Shown piece after piece: positions 33,081-46,476 of a DNA stretch of 64,000 nt. A program made the position numbers and the translations under genes. The first letter of the stretch is position 1. Every line of letters begins with the position of its first letter. Origin of the DNA: Armillaria gallica. Taxonomy: Eukaryota; Basidiomycota; Agaricomycetes; Agaricales; Physalacriaceae. The notes beneath the pieces were generated by a model, which saw only the letters and a list, made by a program, of their open reading frames with translations, had not been told where the DNA came from and searched no databases. The stretch spans positions 1,550,001 to 1,614,000 of the forward strand of contig JBANDB010000008.1 of assembly GCA_037576215.1 (NCBI GenBank), read 5' to 3'.

Positions 33081-34502
33081 TTATACCACATTTTGCAACG
33101 TTGACTTCTTATCTACCGGTTTCGCCTCCGATGGATCGGGCTTCCATCCAATCTAGCATAGTGCAGTGTGATCGCCAGGGACTTAGAAAGGGGAACGGGG
33201 TAAGGCTCACCATAAATATCACTTGGAAAGTAGCTGGAACAGTGCCGTCTTCGTTTCCGTGAAGTTCTGTGACGAAGAAAAGGATCAGCGCGGTGACCAC
33301 CTGGGAGGAACGTAAGACATACCCTTGTATATAGCGGAAGCAGCCGTTAACGTGTCGCGGTGTATGAAATGCCGTCTATACGAAGTAGTCAGTCGCTGGA
33401 AAGCTGATTGGACAAGAAGCCTACCGTCCAATGATAGCATTACTCTCTCCCATATCTCTAAGGTCATCCATGAGCTCCCACATACTCGGATAAGCCACTT
33501 TGACTTCGTCGATGTCGACAGTTAAAAGGGTGAAGCCTGCGCGCCCGAGGAGGTTGGAGACGTCGCGAGTGTCTGATGGAACATTAAAATGCGGTCCCAT
33601 AAATGGCTAGAGCGTGCTTTACCGGTCATGGGAGAGACATGAGGAGAAATGCCTCCTTCACGATCTACCTCAGCAAGTTGCAACGACGTCCTGATAAAGA
33701 AATTACATTACCGGAGGAGGATGGGGGAAAGGGGGGGCATACCGAAGCTCGAAGAGCGTTTCACCACCGAACATGGCCCCGAGGAATAATCCGTCGGGTC
33801 TCAAGGCTTTGTTGATTTGCACAAGCATGCCTAGGGCCGAGTAGTAAGAAAACATTGTCGGATCACGTTGTCAGGAACTCACCCGGTAGGTCGTTTATCC
33901 ACTGTAGGCTCAGACAAGATACAATTGCTTCTTGACTGTTCGGTTCTATCACTTGCAGGAGCTCCTCCTCGTCAGCGTGAATTCTTTCGACAGGGACTTG
34001 ATAACAGGTCAAAAGATATTGGAGTGTATTAGCGGTAGGCAAACCTTCAAAAGTCGTGTCTGGATCGCGATAGAGGGTCTTTTCTGGTGAAGTTAATACG
34101 TTGCATTCATAGGATAAGTCAAACAATGTACCACTTGATTCTATCATAATACATCTTGTTGCATTCTCTGGACCAAGTAATCTTGCAAAGTGACCAGATC
34201 CGGAACCCAAGTCAAGGATTGTGCTGAACCTTCTTTTAATGTCCTTGAATCAGGGTGAGCAGTGTTGCAAGCACACATATAATCCGAGTCACCTCGAGAC
34301 GTTCTAAAAGTCTGTCAGCCACTTCGTCCCTCACGTAGTCGACGGTGGCGCTCGACTTTCCACCGTCCTTTGCTGCCGCACGATCGCGTTGTAATTGTTT
34401 TGCTTTCCGGTCGAATACAGTGAAAGGGCCCACATTGCTGGAAGATACAGATGCCAAAGACCGGACCGAGCGTGGGACGGTTCTCCTCACCGAGGCGATC
34501 AT
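33081..34502 (-). CDS. NDUFAF5: Complex I assembly factor NDUFAF5 (SAM-dependent methyltransferase fold)
   Basis: Mitochondrial matrix protein that in humans hydroxylates an arginine of the complex I subunit NDUFS7 during assembly. The Met at 34502 starts a targeting-type sequence ([20 protein letters not shown]), followed by [17 protein letters not shown] and [14 protein letters not shown]. The methyltransferase motif I is [14 protein letters not shown]. The diagnostic segments are [50 protein letters not shown] and [14 protein letters not shown]. The C-terminus [16 protein letters not shown] joins across an intron to [11 protein letters not shown] and stops at 33081. These match the NDUFAF5 family almost segment by segment. 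The gene is divergent from the zinc-finger gene across 115 bp. Confidence 0.93.
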
Positions 34503-34617
34503 GGGGAAAAGACAGGTCTCTCGGATTACATAATCTATCCCTTTGTGGTCTTGACCACATCCAACGACGACGACTCTGGGACCAACGACACGAGCCTTTA
34601 CGCGTCTTGTTCCCACA

Positions 34618-37600
34618 ATGTCCCTAGAACGAACGAATGACAAAGGCGTATTCACAGCAGAGTCCTATCGACAGAATAGCGAGGCTATTCAGGCAATGCG
34701 GGCCCACCTGGATAGGGTGTGGGTGGAAAACGAAAAGGCCGAATTGGAGCGCAAGGTCAGGGAAGGTGAAGTAGCTAGGTATGTTGTGTAGCTCATCTTT
34801 TGTTCCTTGACATCGAATCCTCCCAGGCAGAAACTTTCTGAACTGCAGCGCCAGACAGCTGTAAGTCACGTCGGACCTGTTCATCCTTCATACGCTCCTT
34901 CCATCGACCCGGTTCAGCCGAGTGCATACATCGAGGAAGTAGGATATGATAATGTAATATGTCCTTGTTTCGTTGCCCTGATAGGCACTAATACATCAGT
35001 CTCAGCAGCTCAGTTCGTCGCGGCCTGTTCCCCGCCACTATAAGCCAAGGACGTCCTCCTACCACTTACATCAGAATGGATACGTGAACTATGTATCTAC
35101 TCCTCACGGTCCTGCACCCATCGCCGCACAAAACTCTGCGAATCTGGCTAATCATCATCCTCGCGTACATTGCCAAACTATTTCTATGTCCGGACCAGTG
35201 GCAAGCAGTACTAACTCAGCGCAGCCTGTGCACTGGCAAGGAGGTACTGTTCTGGCCATTTCTTTTCACTCCATCTCTGACATCCTGGTCAGGACACGAC
35301 TTTCGAACCTCCAGTCTGGCTAACGCTTTTGGTGGAACACCACACCCTCCCATTTCGTACGTGCAGGTATGTACGACTCCGCTGTTCTTATTCACCAAAG
35401 TTGTTTAATCCTTCCAAAGTCTACAGGACCCCCTACCACGCAGCCAACTTCAGCCGCAACGCCTAACGTTGCCCAGTCAAACAGTGCGCAACGAAATGTC
35501 GTAGCGCAGTCCGAAACTCTGAGGACTGGAAATGCAATTCGCAATGAACACACAGCTGGGTCCTCACAATCAGTTAGCTCGAAGCAGCAACAGGTACGTT
35601 GACTCAAAGTGAAAATTATATCCATCTGACAAATAAAAGGCCTTAACTCCTTTCTCAGAATACAAGCTAGCCTTAAATTTTAATATGGCTGCACCTGTAG
35701 GTCGGGGGTGGACCGCAGAAACTGTTTCACAAATGCTGCATCGATTCAAACAGCATGCATTAATAAATACTCACTCTGACTTTCCAGAACTACGGCTGCG
35801 CGTAGCGAAGTTAAATGACTCTACTGTTCTTTTAGCGATCGTTGATCACAAGGGCAGTTGACGGAGGTACATGAATATTCGGAAGTACAGCCCCTACCTC
35901 AGAGGCTGCAGATGCAGATCGCTACTCTTGCCATCGATGCACAAACTAAAACATCGCAGCTATTTCGTGACCCTCTTCTTCCTAAAGAGTTTGCCTCTAA
36001 GAGCAATCAGCCCTCACAAAGTCAAACGACACCAGGTTTCCCAGCTTCGAAGCACGCTGCTGCACCGTCACAAACTTCCTCCGTCCTCCCCGCACCTCCC
36101 GTCCCCTCCATCGCTACCCCTGCACATGAACCCTCTACCAAGGTACCAGCAGTGTCGAGACCGTATGCTGCCTCGCCGGATTTATCAAACAACGGTACCC
36201 TGCCGAATGAATTGGCCAATGCCGGCGAATGTAGCCGTTCTGCATCACCAGTCCCTCCCTCATCCAGTGCTTTGACTCCTAGGGCAGGTAGCTTACTTCC
36301 TCAGCCACGCGACGCTCCCTCATCGTCTGTCCTTGAGGGCCCCAGGACTCCTTCACACGCCAATAAACACACATTAGCTCGAGATGTCCTACGCGCCCTC
36401 GGATTTCCAGGCAAGCGTGGACGAGAAGGGGACTCAGAAAATGAGGACGAACGAGCTCCAAAGAAGCGTGTAATTGATGACTCCTCGTCGGTCTCGACAA
36501 CTAACTCGACGAGCTCCATACAGGCGCCTGTTGCAATCACAGGGACACCTGTGACTTCGACGATTCCATTAGCTCGCCCTCCCATAACACAAAATAGACA
36601 ATACACATACAAGCCTTATAACCCGTATCGTGTGTTGATGGCCCCTTCGACCCAGGTCGTTCAACCTCACAACCTGACTTCTACACTTCCCAAGGCGATA
36701 CCAAATACGGTCCCCCCTGGCACACAGGGCGTGTCAACAATGGCCGATAGCAGGACAAAGAACTTGCCAAGTCAGATAACAACGTCGCTGCTTCCTGTGG
36801 GCACAACTAGTGCTATTCCTGATCCATCTGCGGTCGAAGTCATGGCAACGCCTTCGTCTTACCCAACTCTAACGCAAAATCCTCCACTTGCCGGCAAAGA
36901 TACAGTAGGCGCCTCTACTCTTGAAGTTTCACAGTTGACAGGGTCCTCGCCAATCCAAAACAATAATGTTACTGCCCCAACATCGCGATCGCACAGCCCA
37001 ATCGACGATCGAGAAGGGGACGCGGGCTCTAGCAAATTGCCATTGTTTTTCCGTTCAAGCTCGACCCCACTAGGTGACACTAGTGGGAAAGACGATGCTG
37101 ACCGTAGTGATGCGGAGGACGTACATACTTCTGGTCCTGCAAAGCCCTTATCTGCAAAGGCCTTGGGGAAAAGAAAGATACCATATGTTCTCATTCCGCC
37201 TCCGCCAACGTGGGTTAAGGAGTTAAAAGCCAGATTAGAGAGAAGAAGAAGAAACGAAGTAATTCTTGACGAGGCGAGTGATGAGACCCTTTATGTTGGC
37301 TTTGAGTCGCCAGTGCAGCAAGAAATAGGTTCGGCCACTCTTTCGCTGTCAATAACCGACACCTTAATGACAAACCCAGATTCTCAGCGACATTCTAGAG
37401 CACCATTGCTAGGTCTGTCCCTTTTTCAGGGTACCATTTATCCTCGTATTCATCCTAATCATTATAGATGAGAAGGAAGAAGCTGCTATGCAGAAATGTA
37501 GCTCTCGGCTGCGGGAAGCTCCCTGTAAATGGCGTGGCTGTGATAGTATTTTGAACTGTGCAGACAAGTTATATCTACACCTTCAATATCATGTTGAGCA

Positions 37601-38439
37601 AAACAAGGCTGAAAAGGTATATTATATTTGGTTTTTCGAGAATATTTACACTGATTTATTTTGCAGTCGTTTCCATGTCATTGGCAACACTGCGGACGCG
37701 TCCTTCTGCACAAACATGAGATGATCTTGCATCTTCAGGCCCATGCGTTCATGCCATTGTATTGCGCCTATGAGGGTATGAACCGTCTTCAGTACTCGAC
37801 GTACCATCTGATCATCAAGTTGCTGTTACAGATTGCGAGGAAACGTTCCGAACGGCGCGACAATACTTGCAGCATAGCCTCCAGATGCATCAAAAGGACA
37901 AGTTGAGACCATCGGCTGATCCGGTTTTGCTTCAAGGACATATGGAGCTGCCAGATGTCCCTAGTGTCGTACCCTCGTACATGGCAGTAGCCAGATCAGT
38001 GGCTCAATATCCCATCTCGCCAGAACGACACCAGGTAATCGGTCCTTGGGTAAATATATGTTCACTTCTGGGTTCCATTTACCCACTGACCATCTTTAAT
38101 TAGACACTACAGAATATCTTCGGCAAGGTAGATTTGGCGCCGCAAAGGTACAATCTTGCGAAGCCGTTTCGACCAGGCGAGGCAAGCGCAGCAGAGTTGC
38201 GGAGCCGACACGAATACGATTTCTTGGAGACGAAGCCGCCGATTTCATCGTCCCCGTCAAGGTCTGCTAAGTGGGAGAGTATGAAAGGTGTTGCAGATCT
38301 CAACTCAGATGAAGTTACGACGATGTTCAAAGATAAAGGCATTGTTTTATGGGGAAAGGGAGGAGATGATGACCTTGTCGACGAGGCGGCGGAGGCAGGG
38401 GACGATGAAGAGACAGTCAGGGTGCTATTGCAAGTGTAG
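34618..38439 (+). CDS. Large C2H2 zinc-finger protein with long disordered region
   Basis: The ATG at 34618 starts MSLERTNDKGVFTAESYRQN and a coiled coil (WVENEKAELERKVREGEV, KLSELQRQTA). After short exons with QSQQLSSSRPVPRHYK and an exon with GRGWTAETVSQMLHRF, a long Pro/Ser/Thr-rich disordered stretch fills about 35858-37430, with a basic cluster (PKKRVIDDSSS) that could be a nuclear signal. Three C2H2 fingers with C-x4-C spacing follow: CKWRGCDSILNCADKLYLH, CHWQHCGRVLLHKHEMILH and CAYEDCEETFRTARQYLQH. The C-terminus has ISPERHQTLQNIFGKVDLAP and an acidic end. It is probably a nuclear DNA- or chromatin-associated protein. Exon joins near 35801-35860 are uncertain. I do not recognise a named orthologue. 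Confidence 0.72.
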
Positions 38440-38656
38440 AATCGCTTAATAATAGAGTCTTGGTACGTAACGGCGCGGCCCCCATTTTGCACACATTTGT
38501 TTAGTGAATACATCTCCGTTTGATGGTTGGGATCATTTTAAGAATGCGGTAGTGTTAGTGGCCCAGCAAGCGCGATCAGATTTCCGGAAATGGATATTCT
38601 CATTACGGGAACTGTTGCAGGAAAGCGGGTATCCTGCATCTCTATTCTACACCATC

Positions 38657-41600
38657 ATGGCTGGCGCCGCGACCACCCCCGACAGACACAGTGAGTACCA
38701 CTGACGGCGCGACGACAAACGACGTTACTGACCCTGGTGCCACTTCAGGTCCGTCGTACCTCTCCGCGCATAGCGCCGATGTCATTCTGTCCGATATTCG
38801 TCCCATTAAATTGAAGGTCGAGGCACTTCACTCAATTAACGTTCTTCTCGACGAATTCCTCTACAAAATCATCAATACTGCGAAATCTCTCGTTACCGAC
38901 AAGCTTAGAGCAGGATTGCTGAGCGTTCTACCGACACCATTGGGAAAGGAGGCGTTGCTAGAAGCGGAAGTCGAGCTCAGGGCGTACAAGGACCGGACAA
39001 AGTCCGCAAAGACTGTCGAGGATGACCAGGCACATTCAATCTTGCATGGGCATTTGAGGTGCGAGACCAGTCCTTTGCTTAATTCTATAGTTTTTCATGG
39101 TCGTTTCCTCTATAGCTGCTGCGATTGAAATGCCAGGCGTATTCAACTCTCAATGAATCCGACGAGGATCCTGCTAGTGAAGGCCTTCTTGAAGAACGGA
39201 TGAACGAGAGCCACCACCTACATGCACCATCGCCGACGCTGGTAGCCCCTGCAGCGCTTTATCTACCGCGATTCTCGAGTAAGTTTTCATTCGTATGCTC
39301 GCGACATTCGTTCAATTATTTCTATTACAGAGCCATGTGCGAGTGCGTCCATTATTTGATTCGTTTCTGAGTCGTTTCATCGTTCTCATGTCCCATCATT
39401 GACAGACATATCTTGTCCAATGTTGGACGGGTGGCATCAAGAGACAGCAGCCGGACATCTGCGACTGTCGAAGATGTCTTCGTGGCTCTATGCGAGGATG
39501 AAACAATTATACGGGCTCTTCAAAACGATGAAAGGTATGCGACTGAGGACGGCAACCGCCGCAGTTGGCTAATGCCGATGCAGTGTATTCACAGATCGAG
39601 GAAATATCCACTATTTCAAAGTCGCGACGTAGCAAATCCATATCGAGGAGCGATAAGCTTTCCATCTCTCGCACCTCTTCTCCATACGACATGTCTTCCA
39701 AAGATTCTCGCATTTCCTCAGAAGGTTCTTCCATGATGGCTCACACGCTGACAGGGTCCAGAGCGTCCCTGGATAAGAACAAGTCCATGAAAAAACTAAT
39801 TTCAAACAGCAGCAGGTTATCTTCTGACACGAACAACACTCACAAGCGATCTGAATCCATCCTCAGCGAAGAGACCAAGCAGACTTTGGCAGCTTTCAAT
39901 CAAGGCCTTTCGTTTGACGACGTGAGCACAGAAGCCTTTTCATGTCTCTGCTTAATGTTTAGCCGTCCCCTAGGGTGCTTCGCTCCAGGAATTCGACGAC
40001 CTCATGCGCTCAGGTTCTACCATGAAAGTCTCCTTGACTCCAGATAGGCTGAAGTCTATGGAGGTTCGTGCATTCTCCTATTATGTCACTTTTCATACTA
40101 AAAATTTAAGCTAGGCTACAAGCAGGAAAGGGACCGTGGTAATAGACGGCCCACGCCCCTTTTCCCATCTGAACTTGACCCTTCATCGTCACCAACTCGA
40201 GCCAACGGTCGTCGTCCGTCTTTGCGACACGTTCATTCCATCACTGAGGACGAGGAGTCACCGGCGTCGTCTCGTGCGCTCCAATCTAGCACGACCCCTA
40301 ATCCTCCTGCGTTGCCTGGCAGTCGTGCTCGGTCATTCTCGGTTGCGAGCCCGTCTCCTTCGTCATCGTCGTCGTCATCCTCGCGCCTTCGCAAGTACTC
40401 TAAGCCATCCATTCCCTTCGCGCCTTCGAAGCCATCGACTCCCCCACCAGTACCGATGGCCCAGTCTAGGCGAGGCGGGCTGAAAGGGTCGGATGCAAGT
40501 CCATTCCCAGCCAAGACAAGAAACGTCCAGCGCAACAGGGAGTCTCTAGATCTTGACGACGTTATGGCTGGTTCTGACGATGAGAACTACGAAGAGGCCG
40601 CGAAGGAGCCATCAAGACGCTCACCTCCGTCTGTTCCGACAACTCCTAAGCGGGCTCCCAAAGTTTCATCGAATACACGCGATTTGATGGATTTCTTGGA
40701 TGCGGGTCCACCCTCCACAGGGCCGCCTTCTACCGTTCCCAGGGTATCTAGGGCTGCGAAAGATATGATGGACTTTCTCAATGAAGGGCCTCCGGAATAC
40801 ATGGTGGGGTCTACGTCGACCTCGTTCATAGAGATCGAGAAGCCGAAGAGTGGGAGGTTACAAAGGATGATGTCGAAGCTCTCAATGGGCGGGGAAAAGA
40901 CGCGTGGGGCACAAGGAAATGATGATTTTGGAAGGTCGATTCGACGCCAACCAAGCACTCCAATCATTCATAATAAACCTTCCCACCCTAATCTCCCAGC
41001 ACTTGCCAATAGGCCTATTCCGCCGCGTCCCCCTCCGATCTCGCCCCCGGCCTCGCCTCATGATCACTACGATGATCTCAGTGTGACACGACCAAAAAAG
41101 CCTCTAGTTGCTAATACTCCCATACCCAAGGTGGAACCGACTACCGTGGATACCCCGTCGGTTCCTGCGAAAACAGATACCCAGGAAGTCGTACCATCTC
41201 AAGCACCTGCCACTGGTCATAGTGTCAAAAAGGGTGAAGACGCTACTGTCGCTTCTAAGGCCAATCATTCACCGGCCAATGGGACGGAGAAGGCGCTTTC
41301 ATCTTCTACGCATTCTAGCGAGAAATCATCTCCGATCAAACCAGCGGAGAATCCTCCATCAAGAATTTCTCATATTACCCGCAAAGCTCCACCTCCAATT
41401 GTCCCAGACGCGCCACCACAAACGGTCGTCAATGACATGCAGGATATGCATCGCTTGATGTCACGGGCGACGACCGTTGATGAATGCCGTGTGATTTTGG
41501 AGCTTTTCCTTGCGAAGTCGGGCGTTGCTGGAGACAAGGCTGTCGAGATGGAAGTTCCGTATCCCTCACCTTCCCCGTCTGATAACCCAGAGTCAGCGGC

Positions 41601-41823
41601 ATCTGATATTGCCCTGGAGCAAGCATTGGTGGAATACTTTTTGGGTTCGGAGGTGACACCTGAAGGGCCCCCTCTTCGAAAGAAAAAGCACAGTTCTAGG
41701 AGGATAAAGGTTGTGCCCGCAGTTGACGTCGCTCCGCCGCCCCCATCTTCCGGGGCAGTTACATCGGTCGTGGAAGATGTTACCCCAAAACATACCCCCG
41801 CCGTCATCGAAGTCAGCTCGTAA
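38657..41823 (+). CDS. Ser/Pro-rich protein with N-terminal helical domain, unknown function
   Basis: The ATG at 38657 (MAGAATTPDRH) splices to SPSYLSAHSADVILSDIRP. The N-terminal domain IKLKVEALHSINVLLDEFLY with INTAKSLVTDKLRAGLL is helical and resembles a histone-fold or bromodomain-associated helix pair, which is a shape impression only. A second helical exon reads HILSNVGRVASRD and VEDVFVALCEDETIIRAL. The remaining two thirds are disordered and rich in Ser, Pro and Lys, with a repeated element NTRDLMDFLDAGPPS and AAKDMMDFLNEGPPE at about 40670-40800. The long last exon ends AVIEVSS at 41821. Conserved in basidiomycetes by impression, but I cannot name it. Confidence 0.65.
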
Positions 41824-42052
41824 ATTTTTTCTTCTGTGGCGCCATTGATTGCATAATGTGTTTATATCCTAGTTATTTGCGAAGCTGGTACTTAGACGTG
41901 TGTTATACTGATTATATATCCTCTCACTCATTTATGTTATGCTATATCCTTTCGGTGAATATAATGTGGAATCCAAGATGTACAAGATGACGACCCCCCG
42001 AACAAGTGCAAAAAACATGTGGCTCATGATTAATATAATATCGAATGTAATT

Positions 42053-45000
42053 TTATGCGACGTCAAGTGCCACAGCGATACCCATGGAGGCTAGCTCGGC
42101 GCATAGATACCTGAACACATATGGAACCGCCACAACGTCCAAATCCCCGCCCTTCATTGCTCGATTGAGCACATTTTGTGACGGTATGGACACTCTAACG
42201 TCAGTCTGCAGTCTTTGAGGCTTGCGGCCAGTGGCAAGTGCCTGCCGGTCTCGTTCCTCCTCCTTCTCCGCGGCCGCGCGACAGACTCTACAGTATTCCC
42301 CGCCGGGTCCTGTAGGTTTTAGCGACCCTGACGTAATGGAAACTTCACCAAGACTGATATCATCATATCCCAACGATATCAGACTGCCGCAAGTTCGACA
42401 GACCCACGCTGTCGAGTAATCTGAGCAGTTCATCAGTCTGTCTTGCAGTAAGAACGATGTGCCGTGGGCAATAAGGGCGTCTCGTTCCATTTCTCCAAAA
42501 CGTATGCCACCAGCTCGTTTTCGTCCCTAATTTTAGAGTCAGCGGGAGCAATAGAACATTAAAGTTCAGCCTCACCTTCACAGGCTGTCTAGTCAGAGGG
42601 TCGACAGGACCGGTCGTACGGACTTGGAATTTATCGAGCACCATGTGTCGCAGCCTTTGGTAGTACACGACTCCGATGTATATGTCCGCAGCGAATTCTT
42701 CACCAGTTATTCCAGAATACATGGGCTCATTTCCGTAGTAGTTGTATCCGGCTGCAAGCAGTTGCTCGCCGAAGTAGTCGATGGCAGTGTCCTCTTCCGA
42801 GAATCTACCAGAAAGTCAGAACAGGCACAGCACGAGGATGGGTGAAGAAAACCGGCCTGAACGGTGTTGCATCTTGCGCCAGTCCGTGCATCGCTCCAGC
42901 CTTGCCAGCCATGCTCTCAACCAACATTCCAATAGTCATTCGACTTGGGAAGGCGTGTGGATTGATGATCACATCAGGTTGCATACCACTCTCGCTGAAT
43001 GGCATGTCGATGGCGGGCCATTTTTGCGAACATACACCTTTCTGACCATGCCGTGAGGAGAATTTATCTCCGATGACGGGAGCACGAGTTATGCGCAAAG
43101 TCATGTGGACTTTTTGCGCCTCAGAGTCGCCAGTGTCGTTACCTGCACGGGTCCCCTATGAGTAAAGGGTTAGGCGGAAAATCAACGAAAGCATACCTAA
43201 GATACGAATTTTGTCCACGTAGGCTATTTCATCGCCTTTGTATTTGACAAACTTTGTGCGATTGGTCACGTCGTCGATATACGCTGCAATTGGATCACCA
43301 GGAGACAGCTTGCAGCCAACGAAGGGAAGACCATCCGAGTTGAGGAAGGAAGCGCAGATGTGGGCATTGTCACCATACATTCGAATATCACGTCCAACAC
43401 CGAAATGTAGTGTCATTTCGGCTGACTTTGATGCACCCCGGACGTCTTTCAGGTCGACGATCTGGGACTTGTAGACAGTTCCATAGGCAAAACCACGTTC
43501 ATGCGCAGATTTGTTGAGAATCATGGCATCCTCCATATCGTATCCAGTATATGATATGACGGCAACTATAGCGTTTGTGCCGTTGGGGAAGGCGTCCATG
43601 GCGTACGTATTATGCAGAGCGGGGCGAACTACAGGACTTTGACCGCTCTGTAGGCGATAAAGTTTGTTGTCTGTCCGATGCTGAATCGCCGTAGAAGGTG
43701 TTCCCATCGTTTGTTTACCCATCTAAGGAAAACCTTTCAGTTGGACGATGTCAAGAAGGAATGTTATGACACACCTGACACTGATAGATGTTTCGAGGGC
43801 TCTGATAACGGATTGGTCTATAAAAGTTCCAAGATGACAATATGCTACACTGACCTGATTGAAATCGGAAAAGGGCGTAAGGTTAGCTAATATTGACAAG
43901 AAGTTTGTTGGGTTGTGCTCGACATGCGTTGAGATATCGACTTCGATTTCCTCAGGCGTGCAAGCAATGTTCATGTACACCTGTTCGAAAGACCCGACTT
44001 GGTCATCACGTCCATTCGCCAGGTACTTGACCGGTCGCATCATGCGGGATCTTGACGAGAACAAGAAGAGCCCAGGGTACTGGCCTCCATTGGATTCGAG
44101 CACAAGACCGATTTCGAGGTCCATTGGGATGTTGTTCAGATGCTCGGTTTTCCATATCCGAAGGTTTTTGGCAAGTTGTTCCGCTACATGAGGCCGCGCC
44201 CAACCCACTATCCGGCCGTCGAGTTGGACGCAGAGATTTTTACGACCATTTATTGAGGTCGTGAATGCAAGAGTCATGCCGTGAGCGGAGAGAAGGGCGG
44301 GTATATGGTTAACGGCAAGTGGGGCGGTGACAATACGACATGTTCGGGAAAGATGGTTCAATAAGCCGCAAGGAGAACCATCTGGTGTATGAACAGGACA
44401 CAAAAATCCTGGAATGATTGAGAACGCAGGAATAAGCAGTCGAACTATTAAGCTTACCCCATGCTTCTGGAAGGAGTTTTCGTACGGTGGTCGTCTTGAG
44501 TTCGGCGAAGAATGCACCACGGTGAATACATCTGAAGTGACTGATGTAGCGCTGCCAGTTGAGCTTCTCAGCAACAATAGTGAAACCCGAGACTTGCTGG
44601 AGATCAAGACCAGTCGGTGACACCAGATTACCCGTAGCAAGGAAGTTGGCCAAACGTGCGCCAATGTCGAAATTGACGCGAGACAAAACTTTCCCAAAGT
44701 ATCGTTCTAACACATGTCAGCAAGGGCTGATTTACAAATTTCAAACTCACTATCGTTAAAGTCGACATTCACTCCATTTTTGACATCTATATTGATCGTG
44801 TTACGAATGTTGTTCAAAATTTCATCGAGGCGCTCTTTAATGATCATCCCATATAGAGTACCGGGAAGGAGAACTTCTTGATGTTGAGGTGAATCGGGGT
44901 TATCCGCGCAACATGACGATGAAACTAACGCATATAGTTTGCGTAGCATGAAACTGAGAGGAGGGAATATGAATGAATGAAAATTTCGAAATAAATCATG

Positions 45001-46363
45001 TACTTACAGAAGCATTCTGAACTTGTCCCTTGGATTTTCTAGGTGTACAAGTATCATTTTCTGGATGAGCCAAGCACCCGCAGCGCCGTTCGTCACGTCG
45101 TCAGGTAGCCCGAGAACAACCCTGAATCTGTCCCCGAGATAGTCAAGACACTGTTCTCCCGTACGCATGGTGTACGTCTTGAAACTTCGAAGAAGTAACT
45201 CCACTCGACCAGCCAGGAATGTGTCCTCGTAGTCCTCCATCATAACACCATCAAAGATTTCTTTGTCTGACGCGCCAACAAGCGCCTTCAGAACAAGCAT
45301 GATGGGGATAACGTATTCCTGTTTCCGCCAGCTGAATCTGAGCATAGCGCTACCATTGGAGAGATAATGCAGGGTGTTCGTGACACTAGTCTGGTCGGGA
45401 CGAACACAGCGGATTTGTACAGCATACTCGGTGTACGACAGCCCACGGTTGCTAAATGACGGCCGAAGTAGAGATATAACATGGTTTCGCCGGGGTAGAA
45501 TGAGATACCGAATGAGACGTTCGTTTCCGTTGATTACAAAGTAGCCGCCAAATTCCTCCGGTTCTTCGTGATGTTTTACCAGCTCGGCTGAGGACATAGA
45601 GCGCAGGTTACACCGAACAGACTGTCATCGAATGAACATCTTGTGAAGCGGAAGAAAACTGGCAACTTACGCGAACCATGATGGGTACTAATCCGCATTC
45701 CTTAGGCAGTTCGTGTTTCTGTCCGTGTGTATCGGTCCAACAAAGCTTGATTGTCATGCGACCACGATATGATGTTAGCCGTTCCCTGGCCTTGATTAAA
45801 TTTCAGTCACCGTACAATTTATTCATGTTCGATACATACTTCCGAGGGATAGACCTGTTTATTCGTGACCCCGCTCGCCCGGTCCGGAACAAGTGGTCTA
45901 GATATCGAGACGCTTTCAATCCAAACTGCGCGCAAGTACTGTTAGCAGGACCAACTGAATTGGTTAATAACGCACTTCGCATTCTGTTGCCCCATCCCAC
46001 TTTTCCACTTTCCGAGTCGGCTATGCCTGTCCCATCGAATACAACGCGTTCTCCAATGTCCTTGAGACCGAGCGATATCAGGCCCTTGCCGTCACCGTCA
46101 CCATTAGGCAGACCAGAGTCGTCGAACAAAGCGTTGAAAGATTCTATATGGGGGGTAACGAATTCATTGAGTATGTTGTACGTCGATCCTTTGGCTGGAG
46201 GATTCCTGAATTGATTTTCGCGTTCTAGAGTGTTGAATGTCGGTTTTCTACGCGGGCCTCCATCAGACATATCGTGGTCGGATTCCTGTCTTCGACTATA
46301 ATTTTTTGAGTGATCGAAAGCCACGTGCGGCAGAGGCCGAGTCGGAGTGTGAATTCCATACAT
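42053..46363 (-). CDS. RPA135: RNA polymerase I second-largest subunit (A135)
   Basis: Catalytic beta-like subunit of RNA polymerase I, which transcribes rRNA in the nucleolus. The ATG at 46363 gives [20 protein letters not shown], then [14 protein letters not shown] and the protrusion domain. Landmarks in order: [50 protein letters not shown], then the hybrid and fork region [20 protein letters not shown], and the catalytic region [20 protein letters not shown] with the conserved MEDAM. The C-terminal part has [20 protein letters not shown] and a zinc ribbon (CRTCGSL, then CRVC), ending VALDVA at 42053. The single VCRTCG and CRVC pairs and the C-terminus [14 protein letters not shown] fit Pol I rather than Pol II or III. 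About ten introns interrupt it and all keep the frame. It is divergent from NUP98 across 113 bp. Confidence 0.95.
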
Positions 46364-46476
46364 GAGTTGTCTCAAGTTCCGACCGGGAGCCCCTTCGGAG
46401 TTCTAATTTCTACACCCAACTCCGACCGAGTCAAGAGATAGCGGTTCACACACTTTGACCTTGCTTTCTCGTCGAA
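46364..46476. promoter_or_regulatory. 113-bp divergent promoter of RPA135 and NUP98
   Basis: Start codons at 46363 (minus) and 46477 (plus) face away from this interval. No TATA box is visible. Both genes are housekeeping, which fits co-expression. Confidence 0.55.
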
